Origin: Entrophospora sp. SA101
Lineage: Eukaryota > Glomeromycota > Glomeromycetes > Entrophosporales > Entrophosporaceae
Assembly: GCA_958430865.1 (NCBI GenBank)
Contig: CAUDNR010000744.1
Coordinates: forward strand, 1 to 25,355
Length of the DNA stretch: 25,355 nt
Direction of reading: 5' to 3'
In this document: in pieces, positions 1 through 9,238 of the stretch
Numbering within the stretch: the first letter of the stretch is position 1
Layout: every line of letters begins with the position of its first letter
Notes under the pieces: model-generated
Told to the model about the DNA's origin: nothing
The model's database searches: none
The model's input: the letters and a program-made list of their open reading frames with translations, nothing else
Program-made: the position numbers and the translations under genes

Positions 1-588
1 TTACTATTTATGGAATGACTAGGAAATATCACATGACAAAACAATTTTTATTGCATTTTTGATTGGAAATTTTTTCCAAAATTCGTCGTCGTGGCGCAGT
101 AAGTTGCGGGATTAGGTGTCCTGCACTGTATAAAATAAAAGAGAAAAAGGGTAACCTCGTAAGGTATGAATAAAAATAAAATAAAAAAAATTAAAAATAA
201 AAATAAAAATAAAGTAAAGAATAAAGCTACCTCGCAAGGTAATAAAATAATAATAAAAAATAAAAATAAAATAAAAGTAATAAAAAGAATAATAAATGCA
301 AAAAGAAGTTGAAGGAATCCGTAGATTCAATTAAGATTTTCGATTTTTATATCTTCTTTGGTGTAAGTATCCACACAACTCGCACCAAGTTGTCACCGAT
401 TAAATTTGGAAGAGCGTATTTTAATTGGTGATAACAATTATTTTTGTTTTTGCGTGGACATTCCAACTCTTCCTTGGATAAATAATGTATAGCTAAATTT
501 TTGTTGATCATCTCTGCAAAATTTTTTTTGGTCACAGACTAAATATTTTTATTGCTAACAACTATTACATAGAACGACAGTTTAAATA
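1..588. other. AT-rich spacer with low-complexity A/T tract
   Basis: I see no gene here. Positions 120-300 are a simple A/T-rich tract made of AAATAAAA-like units. A 13-base motif of the form ACCTCGYAAGGTA occurs twice inside it, at 154-166 and 229-241. Open frames on the minus strand at 112-330 and 347-535 are low-complexity or unrecognised and I do not call them genes. From about 484 to 588 the DNA is similar to the region upstream of the peflin gene (8439-8600, other strand), so this part is best read as a copied promoter and 5' UTR. Confidence 0.7.
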
Positions 589-1303
589 ATGACACATTAT
601 AATCAAGGACAAAGTTACGCAGCTCCATCAAACGTTTATGGCCAACAAGTTTATGGAGGACAACAACAACAATATCATCCTCCACCTCAAAGTAGGCAAT
701 TGATTGAATTAGTTGGTTGACTGATTATTAATTCACTAATTCACTAATTTTGTATTTTGATTTCTATATAGGTCAATCTAGTGTTCCTCCATCAGGAGCA
801 GACCCTCAACTAGATTGGAATGACAAAATGGAAATAGAATTTTTCAGAGCAGTGATTAAGTACAGGCCTATTGGTATTATTGTTTTTTTATATTGTCAAG
901 AATTTATAATCCAAAAATATTAATTCATTGGTCATTTATAGGCAAGCATCGACATTTCCGTATGTTGAATGTCGCTAAAGAATTTAATGCAAACAGTCCT
1001 ATAAAATGTTCTATACCTGAATTATGGGAAAGGCTTCGTTTATACTATAATCTACAGAAACTCGAAGATTTGGTGATTTTTTTCTCTCTTTTTTTTTTTA
1101 TAGATGATTTTAATTTGTAAACTATACTTATATGTTGTTCTTTAATTTCAAAGGAACATGAAGTTGAATTTCATAACGAAAGTTTATTTTCTGAGTTTAA
1201 TCTAATCATAAACGATCATGAGAGTTTGGTTCCTAGTGAAAACCGTAAATCAGAATCTTCTCGCGGTGAATCACCTTCTAAAAAAAAACAGATAAGAAAA
1301 TAA
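589..1303 (+). CDS. EAF7: Eaf7/MRGBP-family NuA4 subunit with a peflin-derived N-terminus
   Basis: Four exons (589-691, 772-873, 942-1072, 1154-1303) join in frame to 161 residues. Residues 49 to about 125 match the Eaf7/MRGBP (CT20) family: an acidic WND..EIEFF start, the RPIGKHRHFRMLNV block, a PELWERL segment and the YYNLQKLEDLE block. Family members are subunits of the NuA4/TIP60 histone acetyltransferase complex in the nucleus. The tail is Ser/Lys rich (SPSKKKQIRK), which fits a nuclear protein. Residues 1-48 do not belong to Eaf7. They are Q/Y/G/P rich and match, with the first intron, the beginning of the penta-EF-hand gene at 7099-8438. The protein is short for the family (yeast Eaf7 is over 400 residues, human MRGBP about 200). 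The Eaf7 call is confident. Whether the chimeric start is the one used in the cell is inferred from the intact ATG, intron and frame. Confidence 0.82.
692..771 (+). other. First intron of the Eaf7 gene, copied from peflin intron 1
   Basis: This 80-bp GT-AG intron is nearly the same as the 75-bp first intron of the peflin-like gene (8222-8296, minus strand). Both contain the TTGGTTGACTGATTATTAAT block and both end in GATTTCTATATAG. They sit at the same codon phase after the same PPPQ codons. A shared intron means the N-terminus was copied as genomic DNA and not through an mRNA. Confidence 0.85.
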
Positions 1304-1686
1304 AATCAAATCATAATTATGGATTGTTCTCTTTTTTTTGACAAAATTGAGTTTTTGGATGATTTTTGTTTAAATGATCCATCTGGCAGGATATATATAT
1401 AATCAATCTTTCATTTGGTTCGCATCCTTTCTTAAACAAAATCTTTTTTTTTGTTTTGTGTTTAAAAAATTCAAAAATTTATTTTTTTACAAAAATGTCA
1501 TTTATTATATATATTCTCAGTTGTATTTATCAAGAGTGTAAGTGGAGAGAGGGTATATATATATATACAGGATTTGCTTAGAATGGAATAGACAATAATA
1601 ATGTTGAGATCACGTTTCCAACAAATGGAAACATTACTAAAATAAACATTCAGAAAACCTTGAAATTAAACGGTGTACATGCCTCA
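1304..1686. other. Spacer downstream of the Eaf7 gene
   Basis: AT-rich DNA with a short (TA)n run near 1553-1567. No gene, RNA or clear mobile element is recognisable. Confidence 0.5.
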
Positions 1687-1850
1687 TGGTATCAATTACC
1701 ACTGCAGAACTTTTTGCTTTGACGGCTCATAAGTCCCAAAGCCTAACATTGCCACATGTGACTTTGACAGTAGATGAAAATATGCTTGCACCAGGTCAGA
1801 TCTATATAGCAATGAGTAGGACTTCTTCTTGGGATTCGCCGTCATTATAA
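1686..1850 (+). pseudogene. Helitron/PIF1-type helicase C-terminal fragment, copy 1
   Basis: A 54-residue open frame encodes the last conserved block of PIF1-like helicases as found in Helitron transposases: LTAHKSQSLTLPHV, then APGQIYIAMSRTSSWD. In functional relatives the first motif is usually HKSQG/NKSQG followed by Y(V/I)A(M/L)SR, and it forms part of helicase motif VI. Here the G after KSQ is an S. No earlier helicase motifs, Rep domain or HUH nuclease motif lie upstream, so this is a fragment. The ATG at 1686 is created at the repeat edge and is probably chance. Confidence 0.75.
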
Positions 1851-2392
1851 TCTACGAGAGATCAAAAAACACAGATATTCTTTTGCAACACCTTCTATAA
1901 CTGCTTTTTTTAGGCTCATCGTCTGAACCTGAAGGCTTGGTCATCAAACAATATTATAAACTCTTATAGGTTTATTGATTCAAAATATAAATGTAAATAT
2001 ATATTAAAACTCCAAGAAAACCAAGAGAAATAAAAAAGCTCAAACTACTAGGAAACCTGATACTGGAGGAACAACCAATGACGTGCTGGTAGATCTAGAA
2101 AAACATCGAACGCTGTTCAACCAACTTCAAATACAAAAATGTGGCCAAGCTAGCACAAGCAAAAATAGTTATAAATTCAATGAAATGATCTGCTTTAATC
2201 AATTGATTTATGTGTATCAATGTTATAAATAATTTTATTATCATAATCTATGATTGTCTGTAATCATTATAATGTATAAAAATACAAATTTCTTAATAAA
2301 TTTAATTATAATAATAGTGGCTTTTTTTCAACTTGGAAATTATTATTATTATTTGAGGTAAAGAAAATCTATTCTAAGGAAAAAAAATTAAA
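1687..2392. repeat. 706-bp direct repeat, copy 1
   Basis: This segment recurs at 2448-3153 with a constant offset of 761 bases. I found no mismatch or gap when reading the two side by side. It starts at TGGTATCAATTACC and ends at AAAAAAAATTAAA. It carries the Helitron/PIF1 helicase tail described separately plus about 540 bp of downstream sequence. Confidence 0.93.
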
Positions 2393-2409
2393 GAAGAATT
2401 TATATTTCA

Positions 2410-2611
2410 GGAAGAAGTTCCTTTCGAAGATATACCTGACAAACCACTGGTATCAATTACCACTGCAGAACTTTTTGCTTTGACGGCTCATAAGTCCCAA
2501 AGCCTAACATTGCCACATGTGACTTTGACAGTAGATGAAAATATGCTTGCACCAGGTCAGATCTATATAGCAATGAGTAGGACTTCTTCTTGGGATTCGC
2601 CGTCATTATAA
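2410..2611 (+). pseudogene. Helitron/PIF1-type helicase C-terminal fragment, copy 2
   Basis: Same frame as copy 1, but here it opens further upstream, after a possible acceptor TTTCAG ending near 2410, with EEVPFEDIPDKPLVSITTAE leading into LTAHKSQS and IYIAMSRTSSWD. These extra residues fit the family, which suggests that the unique 55-bp linker plus copy 2 is the original and copy 1 the duplicate. The rest of the transposase is missing. Confidence 0.72.
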
Positions 2612-3153
2612 TCTACGAGAGATCAAAAAACACAGATATTCTTTTGCAACACCTTCTATAACTGCTTTTTTTAGGCTCATCGTCTGAACCTGAAGGCTTG
2701 GTCATCAAACAATATTATAAACTCTTATAGGTTTATTGATTCAAAATATAAATGTAAATATATATTAAAACTCCAAGAAAACCAAGAGAAATAAAAAAGC
2801 TCAAACTACTAGGAAACCTGATACTGGAGGAACAACCAATGACGTGCTGGTAGATCTAGAAAAACATCGAACGCTGTTCAACCAACTTCAAATACAAAAA
2901 TGTGGCCAAGCTAGCACAAGCAAAAATAGTTATAAATTCAATGAAATGATCTGCTTTAATCAATTGATTTATGTGTATCAATGTTATAAATAATTTTATT
3001 ATCATAATCTATGATTGTCTGTAATCATTATAATGTATAAAAATACAAATTTCTTAATAAATTTAATTATAATAATAGTGGCTTTTTTTCAACTTGGAAA
3101 TTATTATTATTATTTGAGGTAAAGAAAATCTATTCTAAGGAAAAAAAATTAAA
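2448..3153. repeat. 706-bp direct repeat, copy 2
   Basis: Second copy of the sequence at 1687-2392, separated from it by 55 bases (2393-2447). Its last base (3153) touches the stop codon of the exostosin-family gene on the minus strand, so any 3' UTR of that gene lies within this repeat. Confidence 0.93.
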
Positions 3154-4506
3154 TTAATAATTATAATAATTATAACCTGGAATATCAATTTCTTCATTTC
3201 TATTTATTTCTAACATTCTACATAGACTTCTGGCTATATAATGCCATGTAAATGGTCCTAACGTTAAAGTTTTACCAATTTTCCATACAATTTCTTGTTT
3301 CCGTTTATATTCTGAATCAGGTATGTTAGTTATTATTTCATTAAGTCTATGCGCATCTTTTCTTCTTACACGTACAATAAATTCATCCCAATCCACATCA
3401 TCTTCAAATGGCTCAATAATACCATCAGCGATCACAATAGGCACAACACCAAAAGCAAGGTATTCCCATATCCTTGTTGTATCTAACGTCCATCCTGATG
3501 GCGCCAAACCATATTTAGAACCTGCCAGTTGTTTTGCGTACTCATCGTTATTAACTCCTTCACCAATATCCCAACCCGATAAATTGTTTAATCCATTAAA
3601 GATCAAATGTCTCACACCTTCTGAATAATAATCATTTGGTTTAACATTTGAACAACATCCACGAAATATAACAAGTGTATTACGATTATTGGGATTACCG
3701 TCTTCATTAATAAAGTCCAACGGATTGATTTTAAAGGAATTTAATATAGCAGTTGCACTTGGTATAACAACATTCCTATTTCTTCTAAACTCTGACGACT
3801 TTACGCTTCTTTTATCACCAATTGTCGTTAAATAAATTGCCGACTGAAATAAATATTTTCTTTCGTAATAATCATCTTGATGATCCATTGGATGAATCAA
3901 AAAATGATTTCTACCACTACTCTTATTCCAAAATTTATAATCATTGATTATATGATTCATAAACGGTGAAACGTAATTATCATCAACATTACATCTTAGA
4001 TTTTGATTCCAATGATTATTGGTCCAGCAATTAAAAAGATAACAACTTCCAAAAAATGGCATGTAGAACGCATCGGCTTCCGTTGCATTTTCTGTTACAT
4101 AAAGTTTATAAATGTCTGATGATTTATTTGTAAGCTCGTTATATAAAATAATTTCCGAATTATAATTTGAAAATTTGCAATTTGATTGATTGGTTTCATT
4201 TATTTGTATATTTGATGGTATTTTATATACATAAATTTTAGGTCTACATATTGCATAACCTACAAAAAAAATCAAACTTTAATAAAATAAAATAATGTTG
4301 TCATTATTATTTATTATCTTACGTAGATCAGGAGGCCATACTCTCCATTTATCTTCAATTTGAGGTAAAGGCGATAGGTTAGTGGGGTGGTAAAACGATG
4401 GTAAGTTTGTTATTGGATAATAATAATTTAAAAATAATATAAAAATCAAGCTTGCAAACAAAAGTAAAAAAAAATAGTTTCTAATTATAAGTAAACCTGC
4501 CATCAT
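3154..4506 (-). CDS. Exostosin-family (GT47) glycosyltransferase, type II membrane protein
   Basis: Two exons (4323-4506 and 3154-4259; intron 4260-4322) give 429 residues. One hydrophobic stretch near residues 10-28 after a short N-terminus suggests a type II Golgi membrane anchor. The lumenal part shows the exostosin pattern: KIYVYKIP at the start of the domain, the EADAFYMPFFGSC block, FWNKSSGRNHFLIHPMDHQ, RNTLVIFRGCCS, the Y-KQLAGSKYGLAPSGWTLDTTRIWEYLAFGVVPIVIADG block, and an acidic EPFEDDVDW loop. GT47 enzymes transfer sugars such as GlcA, GlcNAc, xylose or galactose onto wall or matrix polysaccharides; which substrate applies here cannot be told from the sequence. The stop codon abuts the second copy of the Helitron-derived repeat. 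Its upstream spacer is shared with the divergent carrier gene and holds a TA-flanked element. Confidence 0.88.
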
Positions 4507-4605
4507 GACTGACTGACTCTATTCTATCTTCTATTCTAAAAATCTGTGTAAAAAAACTTAATATTAATATTACACAAGCTCATTTTAGCGATTACCCATC
4601 TACTA

Positions 4606-5278
4606 CACTCCCCTATCATAAATATCCGACCACCTGATGATCATTTTAATGTTACATCAAAATTTTTATTGACTGGTAAACATGTTTTTATAAAGTCTCG
4701 TCGAGTTTGCATTATTAATGAATTTAGGATAAAAATTTAAATTAGACAAAAAATTCCGTGATTTCTATGAAAACTTTGAGCTTAGTAAAAACCTTCAAAA
4801 CTCTGTTGAATCATAGATTACGTCATTAAGTAAGTCCACTTAAAATATCTTGAATTATATATGGTTAAAATTTGAGAAAATTTGATCAAGCATAGACAAC
4901 AAAACGTAAAGCCTTAAAATTTGCATTTTGTCAACTTTATAAGTGTTTTATATATATAATAAAATTATGGGGTGGTCGGATACTTTTTTAAACCCTTTTC
5001 ACGAACTAATTTATGCCAACACCATATTGTGGATATTTGACCTTTATTATATGTAAAGATTCCGATTGAAAATTTGCTTTTTTGGACTATTTGCTAAATG
5101 TTTCCATTAATACCATACCAAACCTTTCGAAGCTTTTGTAATTTAGAGATTTTGATATCAAGTACAAGTCTACTTGGTAAAGTAAAAACGATTTTATTTA
5201 AGAAAACGTTACTTTTTTAGTAAGGATTCTTTTCATTGACGTTACACAACTTGGTCGGATACTTATGGTAGGTGAGTG
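4606..5278. mobile_element. TA-flanked inverted-repeat element (Tc1/mariner-type, non-autonomous)
   Basis: The left end reads CACTCCCCTATCATAAATAT and continues CCGACCA. The right end, read on the minus strand, is CACTCACCTACCATAAGTAT followed by CCGACCA: about 23 of 27 bases agree. A TA dinucleotide flanks each end (4604-4605 and 5279-5280), as expected for Tc1/mariner target duplication. A further internal GGTGGTCGGATAC copy lies near 4973. No transposase frame remains in the 673 bp. It fills most of the spacer between the exostosin and carrier genes. Confidence 0.78.
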
Positions 5279-5446
5279 TATATCCATCTCAAGATTTTCA
5301 GTAGATCTTGGCGTAATATGGGTAAAAATCGGCATGTTGGAAAGTAAGTTTTGGCCGAGATTAAAATCAACAAGCGCATTAAGATGGTTTTGGGTAACCC
5401 ACAACAAAATTACAAGATTTGATTTCATTTTTTTTTTAAAAAAAAT

Positions 5447-6726
5447 ATGACAGGAGCATCAAAAGAAGTGACAGTACAACAGCAACTTACACCGCTCGGT
5501 AATGCAGTAGCTGGCTCTTTGGGAGCCTTATTAGCTCTGACTATAACATATCCTTTGGATATGTAAGTGTTTCATAGTTGTAGTAATTGTCAATTTTTTT
5601 TCGTATAACCGTATCTATATACGAATTATATTATTCTTAGTATAAAAACAAGACTCCAAGTACAATCAAAAAATATATCAAGGGCACTATCACATCATGA
5701 ATATTACGATTCAACATTAGATGCAATAATAAAAATCACATCGAAAGAAGGAATATTTGGATTGTATGCAGGTTTGCCAGCCGGGTTGATTGGAGTAGCA
5801 TCAACTAATTTTGCATATTTCTACTGGTATTCATTCCTACGTACAAAGTATCAAGTAGCCAAAGGCACCACATCATTATCAACAATGTCCGAGTTATTAG
5901 TGGGAGCATTAGCAGGAGCCTTGGCACAAATTTTCACAATACCAGTTTCGGTTATAACTACTAGACAACAAACCACCAATTCCAAAGAACGTAAAGATCT
6001 GATAGGAACAGCCAAAGAAATAATTGGCGAGGATGGTGTCAAGGGACTGTGGAAAGGATTGAAACCATCATTAATTTTGTGTGTTAACCCAGCGATAACT
6101 TATGGAGCTTTTGAAAGATTTAAAGATATATTGTCGAAACGATTGAATACTAGTACTTTATCACCTGGTATTGTTTTTTGGTTGGGGGCCCTTAGTAAGA
6201 CTATTGCTACCATCGTAACCTATCCTTACATTATGGCAAAAGTAAGGCTACAATGGAGACCACCCAAGCAGCAGCAGCAGCAGCAACAACAACAACAACA
6301 ACAACAACAATTAATGGTTGAAGATGATGATTATGATAAGATAGAAGTCGATGATGAAAGGAATTCATTATTTAATAATAATGGTGATGGTAATGGTAAT
6401 GGTAATAATAGGCATAAAAGAATTGATTATAATATTGTGAAATATAATGGAGCAATTGATGTATTAAAAAAAGTATTAGAAACTGATGGCATCTTGGGTT
6501 GGTACAGGGTAAGAATAATTACATTAACTATTATATTATTATTATCATTATCAACGTAATTAATGATTTGTTTAATAAATTTTAGGGAATGCAAGCTCAA
6601 ATTTCAAAAGCTGTTTTATCACAAGCTTTATTGTTTTATGTAAAAGAGTATACTACAAGATATACAATATTATTATTTGCGTTAATTTCCAGATTAATAG
6701 CAAAACGAAGAAGTATCAAAAATTAA
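5447..6726 (+). CDS. Peroxisomal-type mitochondrial carrier family protein (PMP47/ANT1-like)
   Basis: Three exons (5447-5562, 5641-6508, 6586-6726) give 374 residues. The first carrier signature is PLDIIKTRLQ near residue 36, the second the degenerate PVSVITTRQQT, the third PYIMAKVRLQ. The second form and the closing GWYRGMQAQISKAVLSQALLF block are typical of the PMP47/ANT1 (SLC25A17-like) branch, which carries ATP/AMP and cofactors across the peroxisomal membrane to support fatty-acid activation. Between the third signature and the last repeat half lies an insert of about 60 residues: 14 glutamines (residues 249-262, CAG then CAA codons), an acidic DDDYDKIEVDD stretch and a GDGNGNGN tract. 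The C-terminus is basic (AKRRSIKN). The family call is strong; the exact substrate is inference. Confidence 0.88.
6269..6310 (+). repeat. CAG/CAA repeat encoding 14 glutamines
   Basis: Five CAG codons are followed by nine CAA codons within the carrier coding sequence. The tract sits in a loop insert and not in a transmembrane segment, so length changes could be tolerated. Confidence 0.9.
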
Positions 6727-7098
6727 TTTTATATTTTTTTTAGATGATAATTTTTTTTGGAATTAATTTATCTATTACAAGTGTGAATAAAATTTTGCCT
6801 TGTAACTTTTTAATAATCGTGGGTACCTTTGTATTTTTTATCAAAATTGAATTTTATTTATGTTTCAGTACATGTTTGAAATTAATAGTTTACTTTAATT
6901 CATAAATTAAAATAATAAAATATATCTTTATTATTTTCTTATTAAAAATATGATATATATATATATATATATAAAATAACCAACTAATGAATGATATGAG
7001 TGTATGTGAGAGATAAGATTGGAAAAATAAAAATATTACACAATTACACACGTTATTATTAAGTAAATAAATAAAATTTTTAAGTATTCTTTCATTCG
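6727..7098. other. Convergent 3' spacer with (AT)n microsatellite
   Basis: The spacer separates the 3' ends of the carrier gene and the peflin-like gene, which run toward each other. A (TA)n run lies at about 6953-6973. No gene is seen. Confidence 0.7.
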
Positions 7099-8438
7099 TT
7101 AACGATTATTCACCACCAATTCCAAAAACTAAATTTTGTTTAAATATGTATAAATTAATATTTATTAACACGAATAATAACAACAAATGGCTTTAATATT
7201 AATTACCTGTTCATAACTAATCATTATCCAACCGTCATTATCAGTATCGAAACGTCGAAAAGAGTCCGTAAGTGTCTTGATGGTAACGCAAGATTGCTAC
7301 AACAACGACAACAACAATAATATAATTTTTAAAGTAAAATAAAAATAAAATAAAATTCATTATTTTAAATATATAGAATTAACCTACCACGAAATTGTCA
7401 AAAGTTACATCTCCCTTTCCTGTTGTGCCAGCTTTTAAATCAGTTAATAATCCATAATAATTTTTTTTATGCATGTTATATAGGGGGACACCTCATACAC
7501 AAACACTTAATTTTTTTTGAAATTGCTATTTCTAACTTTTTTTTTCATTTGCGTATTTCATTTTTATTGCTCATTCTTTCAAGATAACTATCACTTTCCC
7601 ACAATAAATCAATAAATAAAGATATATATATATATATAAAAGAAACATACCACGTTTGTCATATTTCTTTATCAAGAGGCTAATGAATTGATCACTCAAA
7701 TTATATCCAAAGGTTTTCAAGGCAGTTTTCAATTCGGTAAAATTGATAGTACCGGAACCATCGGTATCAAATCTTTGAAAACATTTCTTCCAATCTTCAA
7801 TATAACGCCAAAGACCAGCGAACTCGGGAAAATTAATCGTACCGGTATTATCTACAATATTACATATATAAATTGTAAAAACGTGGTATAATAAATAAAA
7901 TGTAAATATATTCATTATAATTATAAAATGTAAAAATGCGCACATACCAGTATCAAACATATTCATCATTAGACGAACAGTCTCGATATTAAAAGGACTC
8001 CAATCACCTAATCATCATCACAACAATCATCATTATTATTTAAATAAATAATAAAAGTAATAGTAATAATAATTAGTTATATTTCAGATATTTATTTGTA
8101 CCATTGATTAAAGCTTTCTGTAATTCTTCGGTGGTCAAAGAACCACTACCATCAGTATCAACTGCTTTAAACCAAAAAAAGAGTTGAGGATCTGCTCCTG
8201 GTGGAGGAACACTAGATTGACCTATATAGAAATCGAAATACCAAATTAGTGAAATAGTGAATTAATAATCAGTCAACCAATTAATCAAATGCTCACTTTG
8301 AGGTGGAGGATGATATTGTTGTTGTTGCCCCCCTCCATAAACTTGTTGTTGACCATAAGTGTTAGGTGGTGGAGATGAGTAACTTTGTTGACTATTTGGT
8401 GGAGGTCTTCCATACTGTCCTTGATTATACTGTGACAT
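7099..8438 (-). CDS. PEF1: Peflin/ALG-2-like penta-EF-hand calcium-binding protein
   Basis: Seven exons on the minus strand (8297-8438, 8102-8221, 7948-8007, 7651-7851, 7388-7419, 7207-7296, 7099-7128) join in frame to 224 residues. The first 60 or so residues are rich in Q, G, Y and P, as in peflin. Five EF-hand loops follow: 69-80 (DTDGSGSLTTEE), 106-117 (DTDNTGTINFPE), 136-147 (DTDGSGTINFTE), 172-183 (DKRGKGDVTFDN) and 202-213 (DTDNDGWIMISY). The first three have all calcium ligands. The fourth lacks the final acidic residue and the fifth is the divergent dimerisation hand typical of the family. Peflin pairs with ALG-2 and tunes COPII-dependent secretion in animals; the yeast Pef1 homologue acts in budding and cation stress. 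The start region was the donor of the 5' end of the Eaf7 gene at 589. Confidence 0.92.
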
Positions 8439-8600
8439 TGTTTAACCTGTCGTTTTATGTAATAGTTGTTGTTAAAAGAGCAATAAATACTAGTACCAGT
8501 CAGTCCTTACAAAAAATGAACTATAAACAAATGACTAACTAAATATTTATTTTCTTTTGTGACCCAAAAATTTTTTTCAGAGATGATCGACAAAATTTTA
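8439..8600 (-). promoter_or_regulatory. Peflin 5' upstream region, homologous to the Eaf7 upstream region
   Basis: Read on the minus strand, this DNA aligns with 484-588 on the plus strand. Shared blocks include GATCATCTCTG, the GGTCAC block after an A/T run, ATTTATTGCTC (ATTTTTATTGCTA in the other copy), ACAACTATTACATA and the ACGACAG block just before the ATG. A gap of about 60-70 bases is needed in the Eaf7 copy. The copied segment therefore probably includes the 5' UTR and core promoter. Confidence 0.65.
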
Positions 8601-8690
8601 GTCAGTTACCAAAAATACATTTTAATGACTATTTATTTTACTATCAAGCTTCAAAAAAAACATTAATCTAACTTGTTAATATTTCACCTA

Positions 8691-8848
8691 CAGTCGTACC
8701 TCTTTTATATCCCCACCATTTGTATCCCTTCTTAATCTCCTCGTTTATATCCCACATCTGAACAGTTAAAAATGTCTTTATTCTATACACTCAGTCATAT
8801 CCCTACAAAATTTGAAAAACATATGAAAAAAAGGGAGAGGCATGACTG
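8691..8848. mobile_element. Small TA-flanked inverted-repeat element, pogo-like ends
   Basis: The left end is CAGTCGTACCTCTT and the right end, read on the other strand, is CAGTCATGCCTCTC, with TA on both outer sides (8689-8690, 8849-8850). Ends that start CAGTC are usual for pogo/Tigger/Fot1-type Tc1-mariner elements. The 158-bp interior has several TATCCC repeats and no coding frame, so it is a MITE. Confidence 0.72.
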
Positions 8849-9238
8849 TAATATAAAAACATGAATACCATTCATTGAATATATTCGGAACATGCAAAAA
8901 AAAAAACGATTGATAGCATAAATTAACAGTATGGTTGAAAGTGACCACACCATTTATGGAAAAATCATACTCGAGTGGTGTTACAAGAAGATTTATTTTA
9001 TCTAATTATACGTGATTAAATGAAAATTGCTTTGGCGAATATTAATTTTATTTCTCTCTCTGTTTCTCAGTTAAGGAGGACAAAGCCGAAATAAAATTTG
9101 TTTTGTATAATGAATTTTTTGATTAACTAGTTAATTTTCATAATGACACAAAAACAATAAAGTAATCAATATAATGAATAAATAAATATAGTTAATGTCT
9201 CAATTTTATTTTTCGTAAATTACTACGTACTATATGGG
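8849..9238. other. AT-rich spacer
   Basis: I see no gene here. A weak inverted repeat (ATTTTATTTC near 9045 against GAAATAAAAT near 9090) is present, too short to call. Confidence 0.4.

Noticed and set aside
112..330. 72-residue minus-strand open frame rich in F, Y and I
   Set aside because: It is the translation of a simple A/T tract with no real composition or motif.
347..535. 62-residue minus-strand open frame
   Set aside because: Part of it lies in the copied promoter DNA, and the matching peflin upstream region does not keep the frame, so it is likely chance.
3323..3628. 101-residue plus-strand open frame
   Set aside because: Antisense shadow of the conserved exostosin coding sequence.
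5198..5450. Open frames on both strands across the end of the TA-flanked element
   Set aside because: They cross the element boundary and show no family match; one runs into the carrier start region in another frame.
7688..7891. 67-residue plus-strand open frame
   Set aside because: Antisense shadow of the EF-hand exon 7651-7851.
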